The notes: generated by a model not told the origin, from the letters alone. A stretch of 64,000 bases of DNA from Sediminibacterium sp. KACHI17 (GCF_040362915.1 NZ_AP029612.1:2294001-2358000); one strand, 5' to 3'. Shown: positions 24,829-34,288, counted from the stretch's first letter. Program-made: numbers and translations.

Positions 24829-25611
24829 ATGTTGAAGCAAACACTCATCAAAGCAACCGAGGCGGGAGCCGCACAATTACAACACTTTTTCAACGGACAA
24901 TTTACAATCAGTAACAAAGAAGGGGTCAATAATCTGGTTACAGAAGCTGATCATGCTGCAGAAAAAGCCATTTTTGAAGTGATCAGACAAGATTTCCCCG
25001 ATCATTTTATTCTTAGTGAAGAAACAGGAGAGATCATTCAAGATTCATCCTATAAATGGATCATTGACCCGATTGATGGAACCGTGAATTTTGCAAATGG
25101 AATTCCTATCTGTTGTGTGAGTATTGGTATTGAACAGGATGGTGAAATGATATTGGGAGCAGTATACAATCCTTTTATCAATGAGTTCTTCTTTGCACAA
25201 AAAGGATTTGGTGCTACACTGAATGATAAAAAAATTCAGGTAAGCGATAAAACGGAAGTGATCAAAAGCTGTTTGGTAACAGGCTTCCCCTACACGTATC
25301 TGGATATGGAAAATGGTCCATTACAGGTATTTGAAAAATTGATCCGTAAAGGGGTTCCCGTAAGAAGATTGGGTAGTGCAGCCATTGACCTCTGTTGGGT
25401 GGCAGCAGGCCGTTTCGATGGCTTCTATGAACATAAATTACAAGCTTGGGATAGTGCTGCCGGATTTTTAATGGTGGAAGAGGCTGGAGGTAAAGTGACC
25501 GACTTTAAAGGAGATCTCTATTCACCCTATCAACCACATATTATTGCCACCAATGGTAAAATACACGATGAGCTGGTAGCCATTGTGAATGGAGCACCGG
25601 TGAAAAGTTAA
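24829..25611 (+). CDS. Inositol-monophosphatase family phosphatase, 260 aa
   Basis: The ATG at 24829 (MLKQTLIKATEAG) is used; the TTG at 24793 lies in the promoter. Mg2+-site motifs of the family are present: SEETGE (about 67-72), WIIDPIDGTVNF (about 82-93) and WDSAAGFLMVEEAGG (about 208-222). It hydrolyses inositol-1-phosphate or related phosphates; in bacteria it is often annotated SuhB-like. It is followed by thiL after a word-repeat. Confidence 0.88.
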   Translation: MLKQTLIKATEAGAAQLQHFFNGQFTISNKEGVNNLVTEADHAAEKAIFEVIRQDFPDHFILSEETGEIIQDSSYKWIIDPIDGTVNFANGIPICCVSIGIEQDGEMILGAVYNPFINEFFFAQKGFGATLNDKKIQVSDKTEVIKSCLVTGFPYTYLDMENGPLQVFEKLIRKGVPVRRLGSAAIDLCWVAAGRFDGFYEHKLQAWDSAAGFLMVEEAGGKVTDFKGDLYSPYQPHIIATNGKIHDELVAIVNGAPVKS

Positions 25612-25612
25612 G

Positions 25613-25662
25613 AATGTTGAATATCACAATTGAATATTCGACATTCATTATTCATCTTTTAT
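25613..25662. repeat. Shuffled-word repeat R8
   Basis: GAATGTTGAATATCAC, ATTGAATATTCGACATTC and ATTATTCAT. GAATGTTGAATAT pairs imperfectly with ATATTCGACATTC. It begins directly after the phosphatase stop and sits before thiL. Confidence 0.45.
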
Positions 25663-25671
25663 ACTAGAATT

Positions 25672-26706
25672 ATGAGTGAAACAAGAACTGAGATAGCGAG
25701 TTTAGGAGAGTTTGGACTGATCGAACACCTGACCAAAAATTTTGAGACGCATAATGCCTCTACTATTTTAGGAGTAGGAGATGATGCCGCAGTAATAGAT
25801 CATTTTGGAAAACAAACAGTGATCACAACTGACTTATTACTCGAGGGTATCCACTTTGATCTGATGTATACACCACTCAAGCATTTGGGGTATAAAGCGG
25901 TGATGGTGAACCTGAGTGATATTTATGCCATGAATGCAACACCAACGCAAATAACAGTAAGCATTGGCATCAGCAATCGATTTAGTTTGGAAGCAGTTAC
26001 TGAATTTTATGAAGGCGTTCACTTTGCTTGTGAAAAACATAAAGTAGACCTGATCGGCGGCGATACTTCTTCATCCGTAAAGGGTTTTGTGATATCTGTT
26101 ACTGCTATCGGCGAAGTAGCTCCTGAAAAATTTGTCAAAAGAAGTACTGCATCAAAAGGTGATTTGATTTGTGTGAGTGGTGATTTAGGCGGCGCTTATC
26201 TTGGACTCACTTTAATGGAGAGAGAGAAAAAGATCTATCTAGAAAATCCACAGATACAACCCGATCTGGAGAATGAAAGTTATATCGTTGGCAGATTATT
26301 GAAACCGGAAGCCAGAAAAGAGATCATAGATTTTTTTGAACAAAATAATATTGTGCCTACTTCCATGATGGATGTAAGTGATGGTATCAGCAGTGAAATT
26401 TTGCATATCTGCAAACAAAGTGCATTGGGTTGTCGTATCTATGAGGAAAAATTACCGATCGCAGAAGATAGCAGAAAAGCAGCTTTTAAATTTGGCCTCG
26501 ACCCTACTGTTTGTGCGTTGAATGGAGGTGAAGATTATGAACTCATCTTTACCCTCAAGCAAGAGGATTATGATAAAATAACCCTGAACGAAGATATCAG
26601 TGTTATAGGGTATATGGCTGAACTGGAAGAAGGATGTAAATTATTGACCAAGGGTGGAAATACTTTTGATATCACTGCACAGGGTTGGAATGCTTTTCAG
26701 CAGTAG
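25672..26706 (+). CDS. thiL: Thiamine-monophosphate kinase
   Basis: The start at the ATG of MSETRTEIASLGEFGLIEHL is preferred, because the upstream extension is encoded by a word-repeat. 344 residues. The ThiL signature GVGDDAAVI (about 35-43), TTDLLLEGIHFD (about 53-64), GGDTSSSVKG (about 130-139), the central MMDVSDGISSE (about 230-240) and GGEDYELIF (about 280-288) are all present. It makes thiamine diphosphate from thiamine monophosphate and ATP. It lies 6 bases before the S41 peptidase gene. Confidence 0.93.
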   Translation: MSETRTEIASLGEFGLIEHLTKNFETHNASTILGVGDDAAVIDHFGKQTVITTDLLLEGIHFDLMYTPLKHLGYKAVMVNLSDIYAMNATPTQITVSIGISNRFSLEAVTEFYEGVHFACEKHKVDLIGGDTSSSVKGFVISVTAIGEVAPEKFVKRSTASKGDLICVSGDLGGAYLGLTLMEREKKIYLENPQIQPDLENESYIVGRLLKPEARKEIIDFFEQNNIVPTSMMDVSDGISSEILHICKQSALGCRIYEEKLPIAEDSRKAAFKFGLDPTVCALNGGEDYELIFTLKQEDYDKITLNEDISVIGYMAELEEGCKLLTKGGNTFDITAQGWNAFQQ

Positions 26707-26712
26707 AAACTT

Positions 26713-28188
26713 ATGAATCTTATCCGAACACTTATATCGGGCATTAGTATTCTGATTCTTTCAGTGTCTGCACCTGCGCAAAACTTTTATCCGCCACTTC
26801 CTAAAATGGCTCCGGCAGATTTAAAGGAAGACATACGCATTCTTAAAAAAGTATTGGAAGCCAATCATCCAAGTTTATATTGGTATACTTCGAAAGACAG
26901 TATTGATTACTATTTTGAAGAAACTTTAGCGAGTATTACCGATTCACTCAATGAGGTTGAATACAAGAATAAACTATCCAAACTCATTGCTACTATTCAT
27001 TGTGGGCATACCACTGTTCGCTTTTCCAAAGCCTATGGTAAAATTGCTAACCGCTATCGCTTTCCTCAATTTCCATTGGCATTAAAAGCGTGGGATGATA
27101 GTTTGGTGGTATTGGGTAGTGCTTATAACAATGATTCGATCTTTAAAAGAGGAACTATTATAACAGCGATCAATGGACGATCGCCGGTTCAAATACTGGA
27201 TACGCTCTATCAGTATATCAGTACTGATGGGTATATCAATAATCATAAAAGCCAGGTCATCAGTGGTAATTTTCCCGGATGGTATAAAACCATTTTAGGT
27301 GATGATGATTCTGTTTATGTCATCAAATATTTAGATTCAGTTGGACAAGAAAAAGTTGCAAGTATTAAAGCATATCGCCCGGTAGTGGATACTGTTCAAC
27401 GAAAAGTAAGCAATACTGCGCCAACATTAACACGTCGGGAAATCAGAAAACTTCGGTTACTGAATAAGCGATCTATGTTGATCGATACATTGAATAACAC
27501 TGCTTTTATTCGGCTGACCACTTTTTCCGGTGGTAGACTAAGAACTTTTTTTAGAAGAAGCTTTAAAACATTGAATCAGCTTTCAATTGACAATCTTGTA
27601 ATTGATCTGAGAGAAAATGGAGGGGGTAATGTAGGAAACAGTATTGACTTAACAAGATACCTCATCAACAAACCATTTAAGGTTGGCGATAGTATAGTGG
27701 CGTTTAGCAGAAGACTTCAATACAGCAGATATATCAAACCTTCTTTCATTTATTGGTTGGCCATGAACTTTGGCGGAAAGAAAATGGAAGATGGAAAAAT
27801 TCATTATCGCAGGTATGAGCAACATTATTTCAAACCTGCAAGCAAACATCATTATGATGGTCAATTGTATTTGATACAAGGCGGATATACTTTTTCAGCT
27901 GCTACAATGTTTATTTCACAGTTACAAGGACAATCCAATGTAAAAGTATTGGGCGAAGAAAGTGGTGGCGGATATTATGGTAATTCAGCGATGCATATTC
28001 CGAAGATCACATTGCCAAATTCCGGTCTCATTGTGAGTTTGCCTTTGTATCGTTTGGTCATGGATAAAGATCGGCCTAAAGGAAGAGGAATCATACCCGA
28101 TATAGAGATCAAACCATCCTCAAAAGCCATCCGTGAGGGCTATGATATTAAGTTGAGTGAAGTGCGTAGAATCATTCGAGGAAATTAG
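26713..28188 (+). CDS. Secreted S41-family peptidase, 491 aa
   Basis: Signal peptide (about 1-22), an N-terminal helical region with HPSLYWYTSKDSID, a degenerate PDZ-like part (FKRGTIITAINGRSP, about 142-156), and a C-terminal S41 domain. IDLRENGGGNVGNS (about 297-310) marks the core, and the likely nucleophile Ser is in GGYTFSAATMF (about 393-403), followed by GEESGGGYYGN. A tail-specific-protease-like periplasmic enzyme. It is cotranscribed with thiL by proximity, without an obvious functional link. Confidence 0.8.
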   Translation: MNLIRTLISGISILILSVSAPAQNFYPPLPKMAPADLKEDIRILKKVLEANHPSLYWYTSKDSIDYYFEETLASITDSLNEVEYKNKLSKLIATIHCGHTTVRFSKAYGKIANRYRFPQFPLALKAWDDSLVVLGSAYNNDSIFKRGTIITAINGRSPVQILDTLYQYISTDGYINNHKSQVISGNFPGWYKTILGDDDSVYVIKYLDSVGQEKVASIKAYRPVVDTVQRKVSNTAPTLTRREIRKLRLLNKRSMLIDTLNNTAFIRLTTFSGGRLRTFFRRSFKTLNQLSIDNLVIDLRENGGGNVGNSIDLTRYLINKPFKVGDSIVAFSRRLQYSRYIKPSFIYWLAMNFGGKKMEDGKIHYRRYEQHYFKPASKHHYDGQLYLIQGGYTFSAATMFISQLQGQSNVKVLGEESGGGYYGNSAMHIPKITLPNSGLIVSLPLYRLVMDKDRPKGRGIIPDIEIKPSSKAIREGYDIKLSEVRRIIRGN

Positions 28189-28231
28189 TTGATAGACCAT
28201 AGACCATGGTCCATGGTCTACGGACCATCAA
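28189..28231. repeat. Palindromic word-repeat R7b at convergent gene ends
   Basis: TAGACCATGG (28200-28209) and CCATGGTCTA (28211-28220) form a perfect 10-bp palindrome around one base, flanked by GATAGACCA and GGACCATCAATC. The last codons of nagA (Asp-Gly-Pro-stop) are written inside it. Confidence 0.7.
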
Positions 28232-29318
28232 TCACTTCAATTACATCTAATGTTTCACTAAGTCCGGTTAATGCAGTATTGTATCCTTTTTCGATTCTTC
28301 CACTTCTGTGTGCTAGTCCCATTACCTGTGCAGGATAAAGACTGGCCATTCTGAATGCTTCATCCAATGGTATATTGGCTTTATGAACCAGATTTTGTAC
28401 ACAGCGAACCATATTCAATGCTGAACCACTTAACACACCTTCTGATTCATAATAGTCACCTTTAAGTGTATGTGGGTATGGGCCGGTAGTTGTATTGGTA
28501 ACAGCATCCGTGATTGCGAATAATCTTTCCTTCATTTGTTTTTTAGCGATACGGATCGCGGCAAAATCAACATGATAGCCATCGGGCACTACACTGCACA
28601 TAATGGTATCATGATCAAAGATAGCGCCTACCAATCCGGGCTCACGATGATGTAACAGACTCATGGCATTGAATAAATGTGTGGCTGCGCCGATCCCATT
28701 TTTAAACGCCTGCATACTTTCTTCATAAGTAGCGTTACTGTGTCCGGCAGAGATGACCACACCATAAGAACGGATCAATGATAACACTTCCTGACTGCAT
28801 ACTTCAGGCGCAAGTGTGATCATGGTGATGATCCCTTTTCCGTATTCAAGTAATTCGCTTGTTTGCTCTAGAGTTGGTGTATGAATATACTGTGTCTGAT
28901 GGGCTCCTTTTTTTACCGGATTAATCCATGGGCCTTCAACATGTAAACCGATACAACCTTTACCACCCATTTGTTTATAAGCGCGAACTGCATCTATACA
29001 TTTTTTGAATACATCATAACTATTGGTAGCAACCGTAGGTTGAAAATAAGCGGCACCGCCTTTTTTACAATACTCATACAAACGTTCCAGAGATGTTACT
29101 TCCGGATAAACGGCTAATAAACGATCATACGCACCATAGATCTGAATATCCATGAAAGCAGGTGCCATTAATGAGAACTGAGCTGTATAGGGTTCATGAA
29201 TAGCAGTCGCAGGAACAATGTCAATAATGGCACCTCTTTCGGTAACTACAACATATTGATCCAGCCATTTGCTTCCGGTAAACAGTCGATTCGCATAATA
29301 AGTATTGCGTTCAGCCAT
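28218..29318 (-). CDS. nagA: N-acetylglucosamine-6-phosphate deacetylase
   Basis: 366 residues of the amidohydrolase fold. HVEGPWINPVKKGAH (about 125-139) gives the metal-ligand Glu, followed by SAGHSNATYEE (about 191-201), THLFNAMSLLHHREPG (about 212-227), DGYHVD (about 247-252) and the catalytic Asp in ITDAV (about 270-274). It removes acetate from GlcNAc-6-P in amino-sugar recycling in the cytoplasm. The nitrilase-family gene lies just upstream with a 3-base gap, so both are one operon. Its C-terminal end is written in repeat R7b. Confidence 0.92.
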   Translation of the reverse strand: MAERNTYYANRLFTGSKWLDQYVVVTERGAIIDIVPATAIHEPYTAQFSLMAPAFMDIQIYGAYDRLLAVYPEVTSLERLYEYCKKGGAAYFQPTVATNSYDVFKKCIDAVRAYKQMGGKGCIGLHVEGPWINPVKKGAHQTQYIHTPTLEQTSELLEYGKGIITMITLAPEVCSQEVLSLIRSYGVVISAGHSNATYEESMQAFKNGIGAATHLFNAMSLLHHREPGLVGAIFDHDTIMCSVVPDGYHVDFAAIRIAKKQMKERLFAITDAVTNTTTGPYPHTLKGDYYESEGVLSGSALNMVRCVQNLVHKANIPLDEAFRMASLYPAQVMGLAHRSGRIEKGYNTALTGLSETLDVIEVIDGP

Positions 29319-29321
29319 TAT

Positions 29322-30113
29322 TTAATCTTGAGTGATGAGAAAATCGTCTGCATCTTTCCAAAATGGAAATTTGGTTCTTACTTCAGTCAATGTATTTTTT
29401 TCAAGTATGATCGTAAAGATATCTTCTTCATGTTCTTTATGATATAATACTTCACCGAGTGGATCAATTACCATACTATTACCGCTATGATAAATACCAT
29501 TACCATCTTCACCCACCCGATTCACACCAATTACATAAGCCTGGTTTTCGATAGCCCTTGCTGTCAGTAAGGTTTTCCATGCATGACTTCTTCTTTCAGG
29601 CCAATTGGCTACATATAATAATACATCATACTCGGGGTCATGATCAGACTGTTGTCTGGCCCAAACAGGGAAACGCAGATCATAACATATCTGGAGATTG
29701 ATCTTCCATCCTTTTACTTGTGCGATCAATCTTTTATTTCCGTTTGAGTAATGTTGATCTTCGCCTGCAAAAGCAAATCGATGTCGTTTATCATAGTGAC
29801 CGATAGTGCCATTGGGAAGTACCCATAGTAGCCGATTAAAGAACTGTTCATTTTCTCGGATGATGACACTTCCTGTCAAAACAATTTTTTTTTCTGCTGC
29901 TATCTTTTTCATCCATTGAACAGTAGTGCCATCCATGGTTTCTGCCAATGCAGAAGGATTCATACTGAACCCTGTACTGAACATTTCAGGTAATACAACG
30001 ATCTCGGTCTTTTGTGTGATACTGTTGATCTTTTCTTCCAGCATTGATAAATTAGCTGCTTTATCTTCCCAGATAAGCCGAGTCTGTATCAAAGAGATGT
30101 GAAGTGATGACAT
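29322..30113 (-). CDS. Nitrilase-superfamily amidase (omega-amidase YafV-like), 263 aa
   Basis: The catalytic triad of the CN-hydrolase fold is visible: Glu in VVLPEMFSTGFSMN (about 39-52), Lys in YDKRHRFAFAGED (about 108-120) and Cys in LQICYDLRFPVW (about 142-153). The MF(S)TGFSMN and KRHLF-like segments match the omega-amidase branch, which hydrolyses 2-oxoglutaramate and 2-oxosuccinamate in metabolite repair. Cytoplasmic. A TAACTTGC box precedes the ATG closely. Operon with nagA. Confidence 0.85.
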   Translation of the reverse strand: MSSLHISLIQTRLIWEDKAANLSMLEEKINSITQKTEIVVLPEMFSTGFSMNPSALAETMDGTTVQWMKKIAAEKKIVLTGSVIIRENEQFFNRLLWVLPNGTIGHYDKRHRFAFAGEDQHYSNGNKRLIAQVKGWKINLQICYDLRFPVWARQQSDHDPEYDVLLYVANWPERRSHAWKTLLTARAIENQAYVIGVNRVGEDGNGIYHSGNSMVIDPLGEVLYHKEHEEDIFTIILEKNTLTEVRTKFPFWKDADDFLITQD

Positions 30114-30144
30114 GTACGCAAGTTAACTACAATTGCGCTCTCTT

Positions 30145-31077
30145 TTAAAACATGCGGTAACCAATTTGGATAGAGCCATACACTTGAGAGCGTGTTTGTT
30201 TTTCCGTCTCTTTTGACTGATAGACCAGTTCCAATTTAGTACTGATTCTTTGTTCAGCATATGCTATGCCATAACGCTGCTCCAACACAAAGGGTTTTGG
30301 GTCTGCCAGTACAGCGCCTGTTCCTTTATTCAATAAGCCTCCTTGTAAAGTAGCATTGTACGCCTGATACGTGATGGATGGATAGGCATACAAAAAAATT
30401 TCTGTTTTCTTATTGGGTACTGAGGTCCCATTGTTCACCCTCGTATTAAAAAGGATGCTGCTGTTATTTTTTTCAAAACTTCCTGCGGAGAAAAGCAGGC
30501 CTACTTTAGCATTGTTAAAAGTGGTACCCACATTAGCTTGTACAATCGGGACGATTTTGAATAAATCATTGTATGACGCGGCAGTGAAAGCATAAGAAAC
30601 ACCCGCATCCAATCCGATCGCATTTCTCACCTGATACTCCCATCCTTTGAAACGAAGAAATCCCAAAAGCTTATGATATTCATTTTGCAATTTCTCAGCA
30701 AGTGAGGCACTGCCGATCACTCCTAATGTTCCATGCCATTGAAATACTGCATCATTCGAGCTGGCAATGGTCTGGCTGTATCTAGTAAATAAGTAACCAC
30801 AATAAGGACGGTCTATATCCGCAATGCTTTCTTTTTTAGACAATGGCGTGAAGATCATTTGTCCGATCTCTAATGCATGTACTTTTTTCTTGACGGTAGC
30901 GGTATCTGTAAAACGATATTGGATGAAAAAACCATTTGTATAATAGGCATCTTTCTTTTTGAGTAGAAAGGCATCATTATCGGTCGTAAATGATAGTTCT
31001 TTACGCAAGAATTTTTTTTCCTGTGCATGAGCAAGACAGGATATACTGACCAATATTAAAAGCAACCAAAAACGCAT
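30145..31077 (-). CDS. LpxR-like lipid A deacylase family outer-membrane protein, 310 aa
   Basis: Signal peptide (about 1-18), then the DUF2219/LpxR pattern: FTTDNDAFLLKKKDAYYTNGFFIQYRF (about 31-57), the region of the catalytic Asn/Asp and Ca-binding residues, then IADIDRPYCGYLF (about 84-96), and a C-terminal barrel ending in QIGYRMF. LpxR removes the 3'-acyloxyacyl group of lipid A at the outer membrane. It fits the other lipopolysaccharide genes of the window (kdsB, kdnB), although it is not next to them. Confidence 0.85.
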   Translation of the reverse strand: MRFWLLLILVSISCLAHAQEKKFLRKELSFTTDNDAFLLKKKDAYYTNGFFIQYRFTDTATVKKKVHALEIGQMIFTPLSKKESIADIDRPYCGYLFTRYSQTIASSNDAVFQWHGTLGVIGSASLAEKLQNEYHKLLGFLRFKGWEYQVRNAIGLDAGVSYAFTAASYNDLFKIVPIVQANVGTTFNNAKVGLLFSAGSFEKNNSSILFNTRVNNGTSVPNKKTEIFLYAYPSITYQAYNATLQGGLLNKGTGAVLADPKPFVLEQRYGIAYAEQRISTKLELVYQSKETEKQTRSQVYGSIQIGYRMF

Positions 31078-31113
31078 ACAAAGTTTTCAAGAGAGGATAT
31101 GACTAAGATAAAA

Positions 31114-31605
31114 TTAATCTTTTGCAGCACGACGAATTTGTTGAATGGTTTCTTGTACCAGTGCGGGCTCATATCCCTTATTGATCAGATACTGAGTGGT
31201 CTTGGCTTGTCTGTTCAGGTATTGCTCCTGCTTTAATGAGTTCCATTTAGCTTCAGCTAGTTTTATTAAAATTGCCTTATAATTTTCGTCGTCAATCTCT
31301 TTTAAGGCATATTTAATATTGACAGGACTCACTCTTTTTTGCTTCAAAGCATAAATGATTTTCACCTTTCCCCATTTTTTCATCCTGAAATGTCCGCCCG
31401 CAAATTGTGCCGCAAAACGGGCTTCATTCAGGTAATCTTCCTCTATAAGTCTACTAATGAGGGTTTCCACATCCGTTTTTGAGAGTCCAAAGCCAAAAAG
31501 TTTTTCTTTGGTTTCAAAGTGACTTCTTTCCTGATAGGCACAAAAATGTCGGATCTTTTGCCAGGCCTGTTCAGGAGTTAGTCTTTTCGATAGCATAGAG
31601 ACCAC
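31114..31605 (-). CDS. recX: Regulatory protein RecX
   Basis: 163 residues of three-helix repeats. ALxYLxxRxR-like N terminus (AWQKIRHFCAYQERSHFETKEKL), LIEEDYLNEARFAAQFAGGHFRMKKWG (about 51-77) and IKYALKEID (about 95-103). RecX binds RecA filaments and modulates recombination and SOS induction. It is not adjacent to recA here. It is divergent from the receiver protein gene at 31671. Confidence 0.85.
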   Translation of the reverse strand: MVSMLSKRLTPEQAWQKIRHFCAYQERSHFETKEKLFGFGLSKTDVETLISRLIEEDYLNEARFAAQFAGGHFRMKKWGKVKIIYALKQKRVSPVNIKYALKEIDDENYKAILIKLAEAKWNSLKQEQYLNRQAKTTQYLINKGYEPALVQETIQQIRRAAKD

Positions 31606-31670
31606 TTAAATTAGAGGTTTATTAATTATATTTGTTATTGTCCGGAAACGTTTTCGGAAATACATCCAAA

Positions 31671-32087
31671 ATGAGTCAGATACAACATACCGTTTGTTTG
31701 ATAGATGATGACAAGATCTATCAGTTCACCGCCAAGAAAATGTTGGAGGCTACAGGTATGGCCAAAGATATCCGCTCTTTTTATGATGGCAGTGAAGCCA
31801 TTGCTTTTTTCTCGGGGGAAAACAGTAAAAATCCAGAGAATCTACCCGATGTTATTTTTTTGGACATCAATATGCCGATCATGAATGGTTGGGAGTTTTT
31901 GGAAGAATATGAAAAGATCCGCAACCACTTTCCCAAATCCATGGCTTTATATGTTGTAAGTTCTTCTGTAGATGATGCGGATATCCGTCGATCCAGACAG
32001 TACAACTCAGTGACCGATTATATTGTAAAGCCCATTACACGTATGCGTTATCAGGAATTATTAGAAGGTATCGGTTCTGTTTCCTGA
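31671..32087 (+). CDS. Single-domain response regulator, 138 aa
   Basis: The start is at MSQIQHTVCLIDDDKIYQ; the longer reading begins in the promoter. Receiver domain with acidic cluster DDD (12-14), phosphoacceptor Asp65 in VIFLDINMPIMNGWEFLE, Ser/Thr switch VVSSS (about 96-100) and Lys in YIVKPIT (about 116-122). This is the Bacteroidota subtype with a long insert before the Asp, often partner of hybrid kinases. No output domain. A TATATTTG box lies 36 bases upstream. Confidence 0.85.
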   Translation: MSQIQHTVCLIDDDKIYQFTAKKMLEATGMAKDIRSFYDGSEAIAFFSGENSKNPENLPDVIFLDINMPIMNGWEFLEEYEKIRNHFPKSMALYVVSSSVDDADIRRSRQYNSVTDYIVKPITRMRYQELLEGIGSVS

Positions 32088-32200
32088 GTCAATCCACAAC
32101 TCATTCACAATCTATTTTTTCTGTTCTGATGACCCTTGAATTTTGGTTACGGAATGTTAACATTTTGCCTTAGGTTTGTTGCGTATCTAAATTCAGCAGA

Positions 32201-33316
32201 ATGAAATTTATTGTTTCTTCCTCCTCCCTTTTGAAACACCTGCAACAGATCAGCGGTGTTATTAATGCAAATACTGTTTTACCCATTTTGGAAGATTTCC
32301 TGTTTGAAATTCAGGATAAGAAACTGAATGTTGTAGCAACTGATCTGGAAACGGTGATGCGTGTTCAAATGGATGTAGAAAGTAAGGCCAATGGAAAGGT
32401 TTGTATCCCGGCCAAGATCCTGATGGATTCGTTGAAAAACATTGCAGATCAACCACTTACATTCAATATTGATAAGAATTTTGCAGTGGAGATCACCAGC
32501 GATAACGGTAAGTATAAAGTAATGGGTGAAAATCCTGATAATTTCCCCAAAGAACCAGCGGCAGATGATACTACCGGTTTTGATATGACCAGCAGTGGCT
32601 TATTGACTGCCATCAACAAAACCTTGTTTGCGGTTAGTAATGACGACCTCAGACCTGCTATGACCGGTGTTTTCTTCGAACTTTCGAAAGACGGTGTTCA
32701 GTTTGTTGCAACTGATGCACATCGTTTGGTAAGATATAAGCGTACGGATGCGCATGCTTCTAAAACAGATTCGTTCATTGTTCCTAAAAAACCATTGAAC
32801 CTGTTAAAGAATGCTTTGCCAGATAATGATGACGTGATCACGGTGAGCTATAACAGCAATCACTTGTTCGTAAATCACGGATCAACTCAAATGATCTGTA
32901 GACTGATCGATGCACGTTTCCCTGATTATAAAGTGGTGATTCCTGCAGATAATCCCTATAAGCTGATCGTGAATAAAGCAGATTTCCAAAATGCTTTACG
33001 CCGCGTGAATGTATTCAGTAATAAAAGCACCAATCAGGTAGCATTAAGCATTACCGGAAGCGAGTTACAGATGGCCGCTCAGGATATTGATTTCAGTTTT
33101 GAAGGTAATGAGCGCATGAGCTGTCAATACGATGGTGAAGACCTGCAGATCGCTTTCAATGCTAAATTCCTCATTGAAATGCTGAGCGCTGCGGATACGG
33201 AAGATGTGAAAATGGAATTATCGACCCCTACTAAAGCGGGATTGATCAAGCCTACCGAGCAAGCAGATGGTGAAGACCTACTCATGCTGGTAATGCCATT
33301 GATGTTGAATAATTAA
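32201..33316 (+). CDS. dnaN: DNA polymerase III beta subunit (sliding clamp)
   Basis: 371 residues in three clamp domains: MKFIVSSSSLLKHLQQISGVINANTVLPIL at the start, ATDAHRLVRYKR (about 169-180), and a C-terminal end LMLVMPLMLNN, the expected hydrophobic M-P-M/L-R/L-like pocket end. It forms the ring that tethers the replicative polymerase. dnaA and the origin are not nearby, so dnaN is separated from the origin here. A TAGGTTTG box lies about 28 bases upstream, and a terminator follows. Confidence 0.95.
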   Translation: MKFIVSSSSLLKHLQQISGVINANTVLPILEDFLFEIQDKKLNVVATDLETVMRVQMDVESKANGKVCIPAKILMDSLKNIADQPLTFNIDKNFAVEITSDNGKYKVMGENPDNFPKEPAADDTTGFDMTSSGLLTAINKTLFAVSNDDLRPAMTGVFFELSKDGVQFVATDAHRLVRYKRTDAHASKTDSFIVPKKPLNLLKNALPDNDDVITVSYNSNHLFVNHGSTQMICRLIDARFPDYKVVIPADNPYKLIVNKADFQNALRRVNVFSNKSTNQVALSITGSELQMAAQDIDFSFEGNERMSCQYDGEDLQIAFNAKFLIEMLSAADTEDVKMELSTPTKAGLIKPTEQADGEDLLMLVMPLMLNN

Positions 33317-33339
33317 TAGTTACACCTTACTATGCTTGA

Positions 33340-33369
33340 GTCCTGCTCTGATCGGAGCGTGACTTTTTT
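33340..33369 (+). terminator. Rho-independent terminator of dnaN
   Basis: Stem GTCCTGCTC/GAGCGTGAC with one mismatch and one wobble, 6-base loop and a run of six T, 24 bases after the dnaN stop. Confidence 0.7.
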
Positions 33370-33429
33370 ATACAAGCAAACGTATGCTGCTGATTAATTT
33401 GTACATTAGTGAGTATACAATTGTTTGCC

Positions 33430-34251
33430 ATGCTTGAAAATATCATCGCGTATTTTGATACCATTCCGAGTTTGCACCGTGCATTGATCCTTGCAGGAGG
33501 AATCACATTCTTTTGGTTAATAGAAGGTGTGATCCCGCTCTTTGGTTTCCAATACAATAAATGGAAACATGCATCCATCAATATCTTTTTTACGATTACC
33601 ACCATCGTTATCAATTTTGCATTTGCATTATTGATCGTTAAATCGAGTGACTGGGCGGTTACGAATAAATTCGGGTTGCTTCAACTGACCGAAATGCCTC
33701 TATGGGTATTCATGATCGGCGGTCTATTGGTTCTGGATTTGATAGGAGCCTGGTTTATTCATTTCATAGAACATAAGTTCAAGTGGATGTGGAAGTTTCA
33801 TATGGTACACCATGCCGATACCCATGTTGATACAACCACGGCCAATCGTCATCATCCCGGTGAGAGCGTGTTTCGTGCAGTGTTTACTACTATCGGTGTT
33901 GTACTGTGTGGCGCACCTATGTGGCTCGTTATGATGTACCAAAGTATTAGTGCGGTATTATCACAGTTTAATCATGCCAATATCAGATTGCCTTTGTGGA
34001 TGGATAAAGCGATTAGCTGGGTCATCGTTTCTCCTGATATGCATAAAGTACATCACCATTATGTACGTCCGCAGACTGACTCCAACTACGGTAATATCTT
34101 TTCGATCTGGGATAGACTCTTTGGCACGTTTAATTATACACCCGTAGAACAGTTGCGATATGGATTGGATGTGCTCGACGACAGCACCGATGAAAATCTT
34201 TCTTATCAACTCAAAATACCTTTTGACCGATCAGTAAAGACCGATTACTAA
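33430..34251 (+). CDS. Sterol-desaturase/fatty-acid-hydroxylase family protein, 273 aa
   Basis: Start at MLENIIAYFDTIP; a GTG at 33409 is an alternative. Four membrane segments and three His clusters that bind the di-iron centre: HFIEHKFKWMWKFHMVHH (about 115-132), HHPGESV (about 146-152) and HKVHHHYVRPQTDSNYGN (about 207-224). Such enzymes hydroxylate or desaturate sterols, carotenoids or fatty acids; the substrate is not evident here. Stand-alone, upstream of kdsB with a 37-base gap. Confidence 0.88.
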   Translation: MLENIIAYFDTIPSLHRALILAGGITFFWLIEGVIPLFGFQYNKWKHASINIFFTITTIVINFAFALLIVKSSDWAVTNKFGLLQLTEMPLWVFMIGGLLVLDLIGAWFIHFIEHKFKWMWKFHMVHHADTHVDTTTANRHHPGESVFRAVFTTIGVVLCGAPMWLVMMYQSISAVLSQFNHANIRLPLWMDKAISWVIVSPDMHKVHHHYVRPQTDSNYGNIFSIWDRLFGTFNYTPVEQLRYGLDVLDDSTDENLSYQLKIPFDRSVKTDY

Positions 34252-34288
34252 ACCTAAGAAAAGCCCCATCTTTGCTGAAAATAATTTC

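Noticed and set aside
32088..32200. Replication origin upstream of dnaN
   Set aside because: No cluster of DnaA boxes, no dnaA or recF neighbour, no AT-rich unwinding region beyond background.
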